Of a DNA stretch of 64,000 nt, positions 38,001-45,882 are shown piece by piece (within the stretch, counting starts at the first letter, position 1; each line of letters begins with the position of its first letter). The DNA is from an uncultured Erythrobacter sp. (lineage in GTDB: Bacteria > Pseudomonadota > Alphaproteobacteria > Sphingomonadales > Sphingomonadaceae): the NCBI GenBank assembly GCA_947488155.1, contig CANKYK010000001.1, positions 496,001 through 560,000 on the forward strand. Direction: 5' to 3'. A program made the position numbers and the translations under genes. The notes under the pieces were generated by a model. The model searched no databases, was not told the origin of the DNA, and saw only the letters and a list, made by a program, of their open reading frames with translations.

Positions 38001-38636
38001 AATCGTCGTCTCCCCGCGCTGCACAATTTTGCTGAGCGGGCTGACATCGTGGCTGATGGAGATTTGCGTAAAGCCAATCTCGTGTGCGATTTTCGCCACT
38101 TGCCGTTCGTGCTCAGGAAATTTGTAGGCGTGCATCAATGCGGCCGCGACGCAGCGAATACCCGTATCATAGGCCGCTTGCAGAACGCCGCGCACCTGCG
38201 CCCGATTAAGCGGCAGCTCGACCGTACCATCCGCCAACACACGCTCATCAATTTCGGCCACTTCGCGGTACAGCAAGTGCGCTTTCTCGATATTGAGCGC
38301 AAACGTGTCTGGCCGCGATTGATAGCCAATTTCGATCACATCACCGAGGCCTCGCGTGGTTAGGAACAGTGTGTCTTCGCCCTCCCGCTCCAGCAGAGCA
38401 TTGGTGGCGATCGTCGTGCCCATTTTGATAGCGGAGACCTGATCCATCGGGATCGGAGCGCCACCGTCCAGGCCCAGAATCAGGCGAATGCCATGCAGCG
38501 CGGCATCCTCATAATGCTCCGGGTTTTCCGATAGGAATTTATGAGTGGTCAGCGCGCCAGCGGGATCGCGCGCGACGATATCGGTAAAGGTGCCGCCGCG
38601 ATCAATCCAAAACTGCCAGTCGGTGTCCCAGTCCAT
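34998..38636 (-). CDS. 5-oxoprolinase/hydantoinase, fused HyuA-HyuB
   Basis: A 1,212-residue ATP-dependent cyclic-amide hydrolase. The HyuA half (about residues 1-680) begins FWIDRGGTFTDIVARDP and contains IGFDMGGTSTDVSHYAGEF and the Gly-rich FGGAGGQHACLVAERLGI; the HyuB half begins near TLEIFNNLFMSIAEQMG and ends with a RGSGGKGQWNAGDGVRRVIR region. Fused enzymes of about 1,200-1,300 residues normally open 5-oxoproline to glutamate; hydantoin substrates are also possible. The next gene on the same strand is the Nramp-fold carrier, translationally coupled. Confidence 0.9.
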   Translation of the reverse strand: MDWDTDWQFWIDRGGTFTDIVARDPAGALTTHKFLSENPEHYEDAALHGIRLILGLDGGAPIPMDQVSAIKMGTTIATNALLEREGEDTLFLTTRGLGDVIEIGYQSRPDTFALNIEKAHLLYREVAEIDERVLADGTVELPLNRAQVRGVLQAAYDTGIRCVAAALMHAYKFPEHERQVAKIAHEIGFTQISISHDVSPLSKIVQRGETTIVDAYLTPILRGYVDRVASAFGKVDEPGQLLFMQSSGGLVDAAQFRGRDAILSGPAGGIVGCVHTAKLAGFDRVIGFDMGGTSTDVSHYAGEFEKVYETKVAGVQMRVPMLNIHTVAAGGGSVLRYEDGRLRVGPGSAGADPGPASYRRSGPLTVTDINVVLGKLQPEHFPKIFGADQNEPLGVEVARAGFEAVAGEISDGRSAEQVAEGFLEIAVEHMAQAIKKISIARGYDVQKYALNCFGGAGGQHACLVAERLGIRSILLHPFAGVLSAYGMGLAAIETERQRVVDDELNGPVLAQIEVMIAELEAENARELAEQGVGEKALEHRASALLRYRGTDTVIRVAIGSAAAMRAAFEADHARQFGFLAPGKAVLLDTLVVETRAAGERPDEAVVKAHGDATPDPIDEVQVFTRRAHHNTPVYDIASLVPGATIQGPAIITEPTGTIIVEPGWSADLNAYGHLILTAGEVEIASAVDAQVAEQSDPVTLEIFNNLFMSIAEQMGVVLRNTSQSVNVKERLDFSCAIFDADGNLVANAPHVPVHLGSMDASVKTIIESGQSIQPGDAFVHNNPHRGGSHLPDITVVTPVFDETDGSLMFFTASRAHHEDIGGIAPGSMSPLGRTIHEEGVLLDNIKLVDNGEFQTARIENALSSGPYPARNPVQNIADLMAQVAANKAGANELGKLVRSYGLGQVRAYMGFIQDSAEAAVKRAIQTLEDGEFALELDSGAAIRVAIRADKQEGRATVDFSGTSTQMDNAFNAPRAITHAAILYVFRCLVGDDIPLNAGCMKPLDVIIPEGCLLNPAFPAAVVAGNVETSQAVTDALFAALGRLGTGQGTMNNLTFGNARVQYYETICSGAPAGPGFDGASGVHTHMTNTRMTDPEVLEQRYPVVLDEFRIERGSGGKGQWNAGDGVRRVIRFREEMECAILSERRRVPAPGIMGGENGRVGRNLALCVDGHCDNLGGCAQTHMAAGDRIVIETPTGGGFGLLAERRMEEGEA

Positions 38637-38706
38637 CTTGCCTCAACACGCACCCAAAGAGCTCATCACAACCTAAGCTGTGGTCGAGCCGGGCAGTGAT
38701 GGCAAG

Positions 38707-39339
38707 CTAGCCCTTGGCAATCGCCACAGCTTCGCTCGCCAGCTGAGTGACGCGCGCAAAGTCGCCGCTTTCCACCGCCTCGCGCGGGGTCAGCCAGCTG
38801 CCACCGCAGGCCAGCACATGATCAAGCGCAAGAAACTCTGCCAAATTACTGGCGGAAACGCCGCCTGTGGGCATAAAGCGCATCTCGCGAAACACCGAAC
38901 CCAATGCCTTGAGCATGGGCACGCCGCCCGCGAGGCTGGCGGGAAAGAACTTCACATCGCGCAGGCCCAACGCATAGGCGCGCTGAACCTCGCCAGCGGT
39001 CATTGTGCCGGGGAAGAAGGGAATGCCTTCGTCGAGGCAATAGATAGCTATCTCATCGACCAGGCCGGGCGAAACGATAAATTCCGCGCCGCTCGCGCGA
39101 ACAGATTTGGCTTGATCAAGGGTCAGGACAGTGCCCGCACCAACGATCAGGCCCTCGGTTTCGGCGATGATCGCCTCCATCCCGGCTTGAGCCGCATCGC
39201 TGCGCATCACGACCTCGATGACCGACAGACCGCCAGCGTTTAGGGCATTGGCGGTCTTCACGGCGAGCGCCGCGTCATTCTCACCAATCAAGGGAACCAC
39301 GGGCGCTGCGCTGAGCCGGGATGAAAGATCACTGGTCAT
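38707..39339 (-). CDS. eda: KDPG/KHG aldolase
   Basis: A 210-residue class I aldolase that splits 2-keto-3-deoxy-6-phosphogluconate to pyruvate and glyceraldehyde-3-phosphate (Entner-Doudoroff). The Schiff-base Lys is in DVKFFPAS (about Lys130) and the catalytic Glu in IEVVMR (about Glu42); GAGTVLTLDQ and FMPTGGVSASN bind substrate phosphate. No other Entner-Doudoroff gene is in the window. It is 70 bases upstream of the oxoprolinase gene and may have its own promoter. Confidence 0.93.
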   Translation of the reverse strand: MTSDLSSRLSAAPVVPLIGENDAALAVKTANALNAGGLSVIEVVMRSDAAQAGMEAIIAETEGLIVGAGTVLTLDQAKSVRASGAEFIVSPGLVDEIAIYCLDEGIPFFPGTMTAGEVQRAYALGLRDVKFFPASLAGGVPMLKALGSVFREMRFMPTGGVSASNLAEFLALDHVLACGGSWLTPREAVESGDFARVTQLASEAVAIAKG

Positions 39340-39478
39340 ATGGGTATGCCTCCGTGCCCCAATGCGCCGCTTGCCGGACGCTTTTGTAAGAAGGGCGTCT
39401 CTAACCCCTATTGCGCCTGATGCACCAGTGAAAACGCCGGGCCGAAGCGGAGCAAACGTATGCGCGCCAAAGCCCGAT

Positions 39479-40669
39479 TTAGCCAGTTTGTGTGGTCACA
39501 TCATGGCCATAGATCCAGTCGAACTGAGCATCCAGTGCTGTGGGCATGAGACGGCTTGCCAGCCAAATTGGCCCATATGTCGCGAGTTTCGCGGCGGCGC
39601 TGCGACGGTGGAATATGCCCATATTGCCGGTGGCGCGGCGCTGAACCCGCGCGGTGCGCGGCTGACGCTGCGCCTCGTAACGGGTAAAAGCGTCGGGTGC
39701 GTGGGCGGTATCGGACAAGGTGCGCGCAAGCACCCAGCCATCCTCAATCGCCATCACTGCCCCTTGCGCCATAAATGGCAGCATTGGATGGCAGGCATCG
39801 CCGAGCAGGGTGACACGCCCGTCGCTCCACTGCCCAATGGGCACGCGGTCAAACAAAGCCCAGCGATAATGCGCGTCGGCTTGCTCGATCATGCGGGTGA
39901 TCACCGGGTGCCAACCTGCGAAATCTGCCAAGGCTTGCTCTTTGGTGCCGCGCTCGCTCCAGCTCTCAACCTGCCAATCATCGCGTTCCACCACGCCCAC
40001 AAAATTAGCCAGCGTCCCGCCGCTCAGACGGTAGGTGACGGCATGCTTGCCCTCGCCCATCCAGATGCAGGCAGCAGGCGGCGGGACGTGCTCGTCCAAC
40101 CGATCCATAGGCACCACCGCACGCCATGCGACATTGCCTGTGAAGCGAGGATTGGACGGCCCAAGCATCTGCTGACGAATGACAGATTTGATGCCATCTG
40201 CGCCGATCACAATATCACCTTGCGCTCGCGATCCATCGGCAAGGATGGCCCAGCCAGAGCCTTCATCCTGGCCATAGCCAGTGACCGCGGCACCAGTGCG
40301 TAACGCGCCCGGGCTGCGCGTTTCCAATATGCCCGCAAGCACCTCGACCAGATCCGCGCGGTGCACATGCCAATAAGGCGCGCCGTGACGCCGCTCCATA
40401 GCGGTGCCCCAACGGGTGCGCCCGATGAGCGTGCCTGAGGCGCCAATGCGAAACTGCGCTTCTTTCGGAGCGAAGGCGTGTTGTTTCAACAACGATTCCA
40501 CGCCAAGCGCGCGCAGTACCTTCACGCCGTTGGGGCTGACCTGAATGCCGGCGCCCACTTCACTCAGCTTTTCGGCTTGCTCCAAAACCTCCACCTGCCA
40601 ACCAAAATGGTCGAGGCACAATGCCGCACACAAGCCGCCAATTCCGCCGCCAACGATAACCGCTTTCAT
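39479..40669 (-). CDS. FAD-dependent monooxygenase (salicylate hydroxylase-like)
   Basis: A 396-residue group A flavoprotein monooxygenase. The FAD motif GGGIGGLCAALCL lies at the N terminus, the NAD(P)H/FAD DG motif appears as GADGIKSVIRQQML, and the ribityl motif is LGDACHPMLPFMAQGAVMAIED. The start at 40669 puts the FAD motif in its usual place; an ATG at 40693 would add eight residues. The aromatic substrate is unknown, and no ring-cleavage gene is adjacent. Confidence 0.88.
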   Translation of the reverse strand: MKAVIVGGGIGGLCAALCLDHFGWQVEVLEQAEKLSEVGAGIQVSPNGVKVLRALGVESLLKQHAFAPKEAQFRIGASGTLIGRTRWGTAMERRHGAPYWHVHRADLVEVLAGILETRSPGALRTGAAVTGYGQDEGSGWAILADGSRAQGDIVIGADGIKSVIRQQMLGPSNPRFTGNVAWRAVVPMDRLDEHVPPPAACIWMGEGKHAVTYRLSGGTLANFVGVVERDDWQVESWSERGTKEQALADFAGWHPVITRMIEQADAHYRWALFDRVPIGQWSDGRVTLLGDACHPMLPFMAQGAVMAIEDGWVLARTLSDTAHAPDAFTRYEAQRQPRTARVQRRATGNMGIFHRRSAAAKLATYGPIWLASRLMPTALDAQFDWIYGHDVTTQTG

Positions 40670-40827
40670 GGAAACGCTTTCATAGAACTGCATGCCTATC
40701 CGCCTGCGCCGCCATGCGGCGTCTGGAGCGCCCCTATCGCGGGCGCAGCGAATTCTATCAACATCCGAATTCACTGGCACAATGAGAGGGCTTTGCAGGT
40801 TTGGGCTGCCTCGCTAGAGATGCGGGC

Positions 40828-41625
40828 ATGCAAACAACACCCTGGCACAGCCGCTTCGTATTTCTCCTCGCCTTGCTTTTGCCGGTCTATTTCGCTGGTT
40901 CAGCGCTTGGCACCAAGTTTGGATTGTGGAGCTGGCAAACTGGCCTTGGCACTTTGATCGCCAAGGTCGGGCCGCTGCTTCTCGGCGGCGTGGCGCTGGC
41001 GGCCTTGGTTTCTTTTGTCGTCTGCGTGTTTAGAAAACCGCGCAAGGGCTGGCTCTTGGCTTTGCTCGCGATTGCAATCCCGGCGACCGCATTTGGTGCG
41101 CTGGCAATGGTCCGCGCTCAGGCGGGCGCGATCCCGCCGATCCACGATATTGCGACCGACACCGCGAACCCTCCCGGCCTCTCTGCAACGGCACTTGCTG
41201 CACGTGAGGAAAGCGGTGCAAACCCGATCAATGATTATCAAACCCCGCTGGGCGAAATCGATATGTGGAAAGAAAGCGATCCTGAAATCGCCGGCAAATC
41301 CCACGCTCAACTGATCACATCTGCCTACGCTGACCTCGCGCCTTTGCCGCTGGGCAGCACCAGCCAGGCTGACGCTGTGGCCGCAGTTGCTGCGGCAATG
41401 GAAGACATGGGTTTTGACAATGTGGTGGCCGATACAGAAGCTGGCCGGGTTGACGGCCTGGCCGAGACATTCTGGTTTGGTTTTAAGGATGACGTGACCG
41501 CTCGCATCGCAGAAAATCAGATTGATTTTCGCTCTGTCAGCCGGGTCGGCGTGAGTGATCTGGGCGCCAATGCCGCGCGGATCGAAGAGCTGCGCGGCAA
41601 TGTCGAAAAGCGGCTCAATCCTTGA
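40828..41625 (+). CDS. DUF1499-type membrane protein
   Basis: A 265-residue protein with three N-terminal hydrophobic spans (FVFLLALLLPVYFAGSAL, LLLGGVALAALVSFVVCVF, LLALLAIAIPATAFGALA) followed by a soluble DUF1499-like domain with IHDIATDTANPPGLSAT and a C-terminal DFRSVSRVGVSDLGANAARIEELR segment, which is the family hallmark. Its function is unknown. The ATG at 40828 is preferred over an earlier in-frame codon. Its end overlaps the convergent phosphatidyltransferase gene by 11 bases. Confidence 0.82.
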   Translation: MQTTPWHSRFVFLLALLLPVYFAGSALGTKFGLWSWQTGLGTLIAKVGPLLLGGVALAALVSFVVCVFRKPRKGWLLALLAIAIPATAFGALAMVRAQAGAIPPIHDIATDTANPPGLSATALAAREESGANPINDYQTPLGEIDMWKESDPEIAGKSHAQLITSAYADLAPLPLGSTSQADAVAAVAAAMEDMGFDNVVADTEAGRVDGLAETFWFGFKDDVTARIAENQIDFRSVSRVGVSDLGANAARIEELRGNVEKRLNP

Positions 41626-42220
41626 ACTGAATAACGGCCAGAGCGCTGCGCTGAAAAACGGTTAGGACGCACAGACTCACGTATGCGTATGCGATGACTG
41701 CGAACCATGTCGGAAACACGCACATTGTAATGAAAACCACAATGGTCTCAGTACCTTCTGCGAGGCCAGTGGAGTAAAAGAAGCTCTTTTTCCCGTGAGC
41801 GTCTGTCTGTTCGCCGCGCTTGCCCGCGATCACCGCAAAGGCAAGGAAGCTGGTGCCGGTTAAAACGAATGCGGCAACCAGGACCAAGGCGGGCAAAGTG
41901 TTCGTCGGATCAAGCAAGCCGAAACCGAGCGGGATTGAGACGTAAAAGGCAAAATCCGCCACAATGTCGAAATAACCACCGAGATCGCTCGGCTGCGTCG
42001 CGCGCGCCACCGCCCCATCCAATCCATCTGCCAAGCGGTTGGCGATGATGAGGGCAAGGCCCAACCACAATTCGCCAAAGGCAATCGCTGACGCTCCGGC
42101 CAAACCCAAAGCCAATCCGCCAAAGGTCAGCATGTTCGCGCTCACCCCGAGACGAGCCAACGCAGCGCCTATCCGATTAAGCGGCGGATCAATGAGAGGG
42201 CGGAGTTTCGAATCAAACAT
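41615..42220 (-). CDS. CDP-alcohol phosphatidyltransferase
   Basis: A 201-residue integral membrane enzyme of phospholipid synthesis that transfers a phosphatidyl group from CDP-diacylglycerol to an alcohol. The catalytic signature is present near residues 68-89 (DGAVARATQPSDLGGYFDIV followed by AD), with the paired Asp residues that bind two metal ions. The alcohol (glycerol phosphate, inositol phosphate or other) cannot be told from sequence. Confidence 0.9.
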   Translation of the reverse strand: MFDSKLRPLIDPPLNRIGAALARLGVSANMLTFGGLALGLAGASAIAFGELWLGLALIIANRLADGLDGAVARATQPSDLGGYFDIVADFAFYVSIPLGFGLLDPTNTLPALVLVAAFVLTGTSFLAFAVIAGKRGEQTDAHGKKSFFYSTGLAEGTETIVVFITMCVFPTWFAVIAYAYVSLCVLTVFQRSALAVIQFKD

Positions 42221-42316
42221 CGCTGCCCCCTCTACCAGCCCCGCTTACCCAACCGGCCACCATATCGTGATGGTACCATTGGTGGACGGGTGGGGAGGCG
42301 GGGCGGAAGATATGCA

Positions 42317-43609
42317 TCACAATGAAAACGTCACAAGGCCAATCCAAGCGCCCGTCATAGCGGTGGCGATATTGCCCGCGATCCAGCTCTTGATACCCAG
42401 ACCTGCCGCCTCTGCGCGGCGCTCTGGACACAAAGTGCCAATGGTCGACACCAGCAGGCCAATGCTCGCAAGGTTCGCAAAGCCGCACAGAGCATAGGTC
42501 ACGATCAGCAGGCTGCGCGGATCAAATGTGCCCTCTGGCAGGCTGGAAAGCTCCAAGAAGGCGACATATTCGTTGAGGATCGCCTTGGTCCCCATCAATC
42601 CGCCCGCATCCTGCGCCTGTTCCCACGGCACGCCAATCACCCACATAAGTGGAGAGAACAGCCAGCCGAAAATGCGTCCCAATGTCAGCACTTCCCCGCC
42701 AACGAAGGGCAGCAGCGCCAGTGCCTGATCGGTCAGCGAGACCAGAGCAAACACCACAATGATCACCGCCACCACGGCAAGAAACAGCTGCATCCCATCC
42801 ATCGTGCCTTTGACGATGGCATCAATGCTGCCTTCGTATTTGAGGCCCGGATCTTCGCGCTCGACCTCAGTTGCAATCTCTTCGCCGCCGTCCGCATCCA
42901 CTTCGCCCGGGACCATCAATTTTGCGATCAGCAAGGCAGCGGGCAGCGAAACGAGCGAGGCCGAAATCATGTGCCCCACCGCATTGGGCACCGTGTCTGA
43001 TAGGGTAGAGGCGTATAGCACCAGCACCGCACCGCTGATCGTCGACATGGCCAGCACCATCACCTGAAACAGCTCAGCCCGACTCATTTTGGCAAAGTAG
43101 GCCCGGATAATCAGCGGGCTTTCCACAACGCCAAGAAACATGTTGGAGCCACCTGCGAGCCCTACGACACCACTGACCTTGAGGGTGCGGCGCAACATGT
43201 AGGACAGGCCGCCGACCAACCAGCGAAGCACGCCCCAATGCCACAGCAGGGCCGCAATGGCCGACAGTACAATCACCAACGGCAATATCTGAAACGCCAC
43301 GATCAGCGGCGCATCCGCGCCCTCTTTCAGCTCAAAGGGGAGCGGTGCCCCACCGAGATAGCCGAACATGTAGGACGAACCATCAAGCGTAGCCCGTTCA
43401 ATCGCAGCCACACCGGCATTGGCATATTCCATCACGGACCAGACGAATGGCACACGGACGATGATCAGCGCGAGCGCGCCCTGCATTGCCAGCGCCCCGG
43501 CGATCCAGGCCCAACTGGGCCGACCGCCGCGATTTTCAGACAGACCCCATGCAATCAGCACCAGTAGAGCAAGGCCGAGAATTCCCCGAAACTGGTCAAA
43601 AACTTCCAA
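42317..43609 (-). CDS. Concentrative nucleoside transporter (NupC/CNT family)
   Basis: A 430-residue sodium- or proton-coupled nucleoside carrier. Family segments are NMFLGVVESPLIIRAYFAKM (with the conserved Glu), ASTLSDTVPNAVGHMISAS and TKAILNEYVAFLELSSL, followed by SLLIVTYALCGFANLASIGL. About ten spans are present, as expected. It stands alone on the minus strand. Confidence 0.92.
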   Translation of the reverse strand: MEVFDQFRGILGLALLVLIAWGLSENRGGRPSWAWIAGALAMQGALALIIVRVPFVWSVMEYANAGVAAIERATLDGSSYMFGYLGGAPLPFELKEGADAPLIVAFQILPLVIVLSAIAALLWHWGVLRWLVGGLSYMLRRTLKVSGVVGLAGGSNMFLGVVESPLIIRAYFAKMSRAELFQVMVLAMSTISGAVLVLYASTLSDTVPNAVGHMISASLVSLPAALLIAKLMVPGEVDADGGEEIATEVEREDPGLKYEGSIDAIVKGTMDGMQLFLAVVAVIIVVFALVSLTDQALALLPFVGGEVLTLGRIFGWLFSPLMWVIGVPWEQAQDAGGLMGTKAILNEYVAFLELSSLPEGTFDPRSLLIVTYALCGFANLASIGLLVSTIGTLCPERRAEAAGLGIKSWIAGNIATAMTGAWIGLVTFSL

Positions 43610-43677
43610 GCGCGCGCCCTTCTTTGTACGTTAGCTGGCCCTTGTTGCTGAAAACCTTGCCTAACGCCAGTGCACGC

Positions 43678-45819
43678 TCATCCGCGCCGCCAATCGTGAT
43701 ATTTCTCGACGAATGTGAGCAGTTTTTCTGGCTTGTTCGCCTTCTTCCAATTGCCCGCTGCAAATTTGTTTGCCTCGGCCATGGTGGGATAAGGATGCAC
43801 TGTACCAAGGATCTTATTGAGGCCCAGCTTGTGCTTCATGGCTAGGGTATACTCGGCCAGTAACTCGCCCGCATGCGTACCGACAATGGTCGCGCCTAGA
43901 ATTGTGTCCTTGCCGCCCGGCGGGGTTAGAACTTTGACAAAGCCCTTGGTCTCGCTTTCGGCGATGGCGCGGTCGAGATCGTCAAGATCGTAGCGTGTGA
44001 CTTCGTAAGCGATGTCCTGCTCCTTCGCCTCAATCTCGTTGAGGCCAACGCGGGCCACCTCTGGGTCGAGGAAGGTCACTGCCGGGATCACGCGGTAATC
44101 CGCCTTGAACCGCTTGAATTGGCCGAACAGCGCATTGACGCTGGCGAACCAGGCCTGATGGCTGGCTGTGTGGGTAAATTGATAGGGGCCCGCGACATCG
44201 CCTGCGGCGTAGATATTGGGGAATTTCGTGGCGAGAAACTCGTCAGTCACAACCGTGCGGCTGGTATCGACACCAATGTCTTCGAGGCCATATCCGGTAA
44301 GGCGCGCCTTGCGCCCAACCGCAATGATCAGCGCATCATAGGCAACCGCGCGTTCGCTGCCGGCGTGCTCGACAACAATTGCACCGCCTTCCGTGCGCAC
44401 CGCCTTATGATCGGTCAGCACGGTAACGCCCGCTTCCTCCAGCGATTGCTGCGCAAGCTGTGAGACTTCTTCATCTTCGCGGCCAAGCACACGGTCCGCC
44501 ATTTCAATCTGCGTCACGTTAGAGCCGAGGCGCGCGAGGGCTTGAGAAATCTCACAACCAATCGGCCCACCGCCCAGCACCGCGACGCGCGCAGGCGCTT
44601 TGTCCATTTCGGCAAAGGCATCCCACATCGTATCCGAGGTGAGGTAGCCGCTCTCTTCCAGCCCTTCGAGCGGCGGGATGAACGGTTCTGCGCCCGCTGC
44701 GATCACGATGCTCTGCGTGGTCAACCGGTCTGTACCGCCATCATTACGCGCGATCTCCACCGTCCATGGGTCAACAACCTTCGCATAGCCTTCGATCACA
44801 TCGACGCCGAGACCGGTGTAACGTTCCACACTGTCATGCGGCTCAATCGCTTTCACCGCACCCATCACGCGGGCGATGGTCTGTTTAAACGGCACCTCCG
44901 GTTCCTGAGCAGCTAGGCCATATTTGTCAGCATGGCGGATCATCGCGGCGACCTTGCCACTCTTAATCAACGCCTTTGACGGCACACAGCCGGTATTCAG
45001 ACAATCGCCGCCCATTTTATTGGCTTCGACCAAGGTCACCTTGGCCTTCACCGTGGAGGCGATGAGCGCGGAAACGAGGCCGGCAGAGCCAGCGCCGATC
45101 ACCACCATATTGCGATCAAACTTTTTCGGCTTGGTGAAGCCTTTGTAGACCTTGCGACGCTTGATCGCACCAATGATGCCCTTGGCGATCCACGGCACAA
45201 TGCCAAGAAGGACAAAGGAACCGATAATGGCAGGGGTAAAGATCCCGCTCGGGCTATCGAGCGTGGCCAATTGCGTACCAGCATTCACATAAACCGCCGT
45301 ACCAAGCAGCATGCCCACTTGACTGACGAGCGCATAGGTCAACGTCTTGATGCGGGTAAGACCCATCACAAGATTGATTACGAAAAACGGCACAGCCGGG
45401 ACCATCCGCAAGGTGAAGAGGTAAAACGCGCCATCACGCTCCAGCCCTTCATTGATGCCTTTAAGCCTGTCTCCAAACTTGTCCTCAATCGTGTCTCGCA
45501 GAACGAACCGCGAAGCGAGGAAAGCAAAAGTTGCACCCAGGGTCGAAGCAAAGGAAACAACAATAAGGCCCGTGGTAAAACCAAACAATGCACCAGCGGC
45601 CAGAGTCAGGAAGGCGGCACCGGGAAACGACGCAGCTGTTGCGATCACATATATGGCAAAGAACACCGCGATCACTTGAATCGGATTGTCAGCGAACGTC
45701 TGCTGCGCGCCTGCCACCTGCTCTTTGATCGCTTCAAAGGTCAGATACTGCCCCAGATCAAAAATGAAATAGGCGGCGATCAGAGCGGCCAGCGCGATTA
45801 TGATGGCAATCTTTTTCAT
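43678..45819 (-). CDS. Fused VTT-domain membrane protein and flavin disulfide oxidoreductase
   Basis: A 713-residue fusion. Residues 1-220 form a DedA/TVP38 (VTT) membrane domain, with ASFPGAAFLTLAAGALFGFTT-like helices and LRMVPAVPFFVINLVMG. Residues 235-713 are a mercuric-reductase/lipoamide-dehydrogenase-like enzyme with GAGSAG (242-247), the redox pair CLNTGC (Cys273, Cys278), a second GGGPIGCE nucleotide motif and a C-terminal HPYPTMAEANKFA segment in the usual place of the catalytic His. The substrate is not known; lipid-linked thiols or quinones are possible because of the membrane domain. Confidence 0.85.
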   Translation of the reverse strand: MKKIAIIIALAALIAAYFIFDLGQYLTFEAIKEQVAGAQQTFADNPIQVIAVFFAIYVIATAASFPGAAFLTLAAGALFGFTTGLIVVSFASTLGATFAFLASRFVLRDTIEDKFGDRLKGINEGLERDGAFYLFTLRMVPAVPFFVINLVMGLTRIKTLTYALVSQVGMLLGTAVYVNAGTQLATLDSPSGIFTPAIIGSFVLLGIVPWIAKGIIGAIKRRKVYKGFTKPKKFDRNMVVIGAGSAGLVSALIASTVKAKVTLVEANKMGGDCLNTGCVPSKALIKSGKVAAMIRHADKYGLAAQEPEVPFKQTIARVMGAVKAIEPHDSVERYTGLGVDVIEGYAKVVDPWTVEIARNDGGTDRLTTQSIVIAAGAEPFIPPLEGLEESGYLTSDTMWDAFAEMDKAPARVAVLGGGPIGCEISQALARLGSNVTQIEMADRVLGREDEEVSQLAQQSLEEAGVTVLTDHKAVRTEGGAIVVEHAGSERAVAYDALIIAVGRKARLTGYGLEDIGVDTSRTVVTDEFLATKFPNIYAAGDVAGPYQFTHTASHQAWFASVNALFGQFKRFKADYRVIPAVTFLDPEVARVGLNEIEAKEQDIAYEVTRYDLDDLDRAIAESETKGFVKVLTPPGGKDTILGATIVGTHAGELLAEYTLAMKHKLGLNKILGTVHPYPTMAEANKFAAGNWKKANKPEKLLTFVEKYHDWRRG

Positions 45820-45882
45820 GGGTTTCCTTGTCGTGGCCCTATGTGCATTATGACCCCCTATTCGCGCGCTTTGGCTATGCGG

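Noticed and set aside
35703-38363. Long plus-strand frames opposite the 5-oxoprolinase gene
   Set aside because: They are antisense to conserved enzyme sequence and have His/Arg-rich translations typical of shadow frames in high-G+C DNA.
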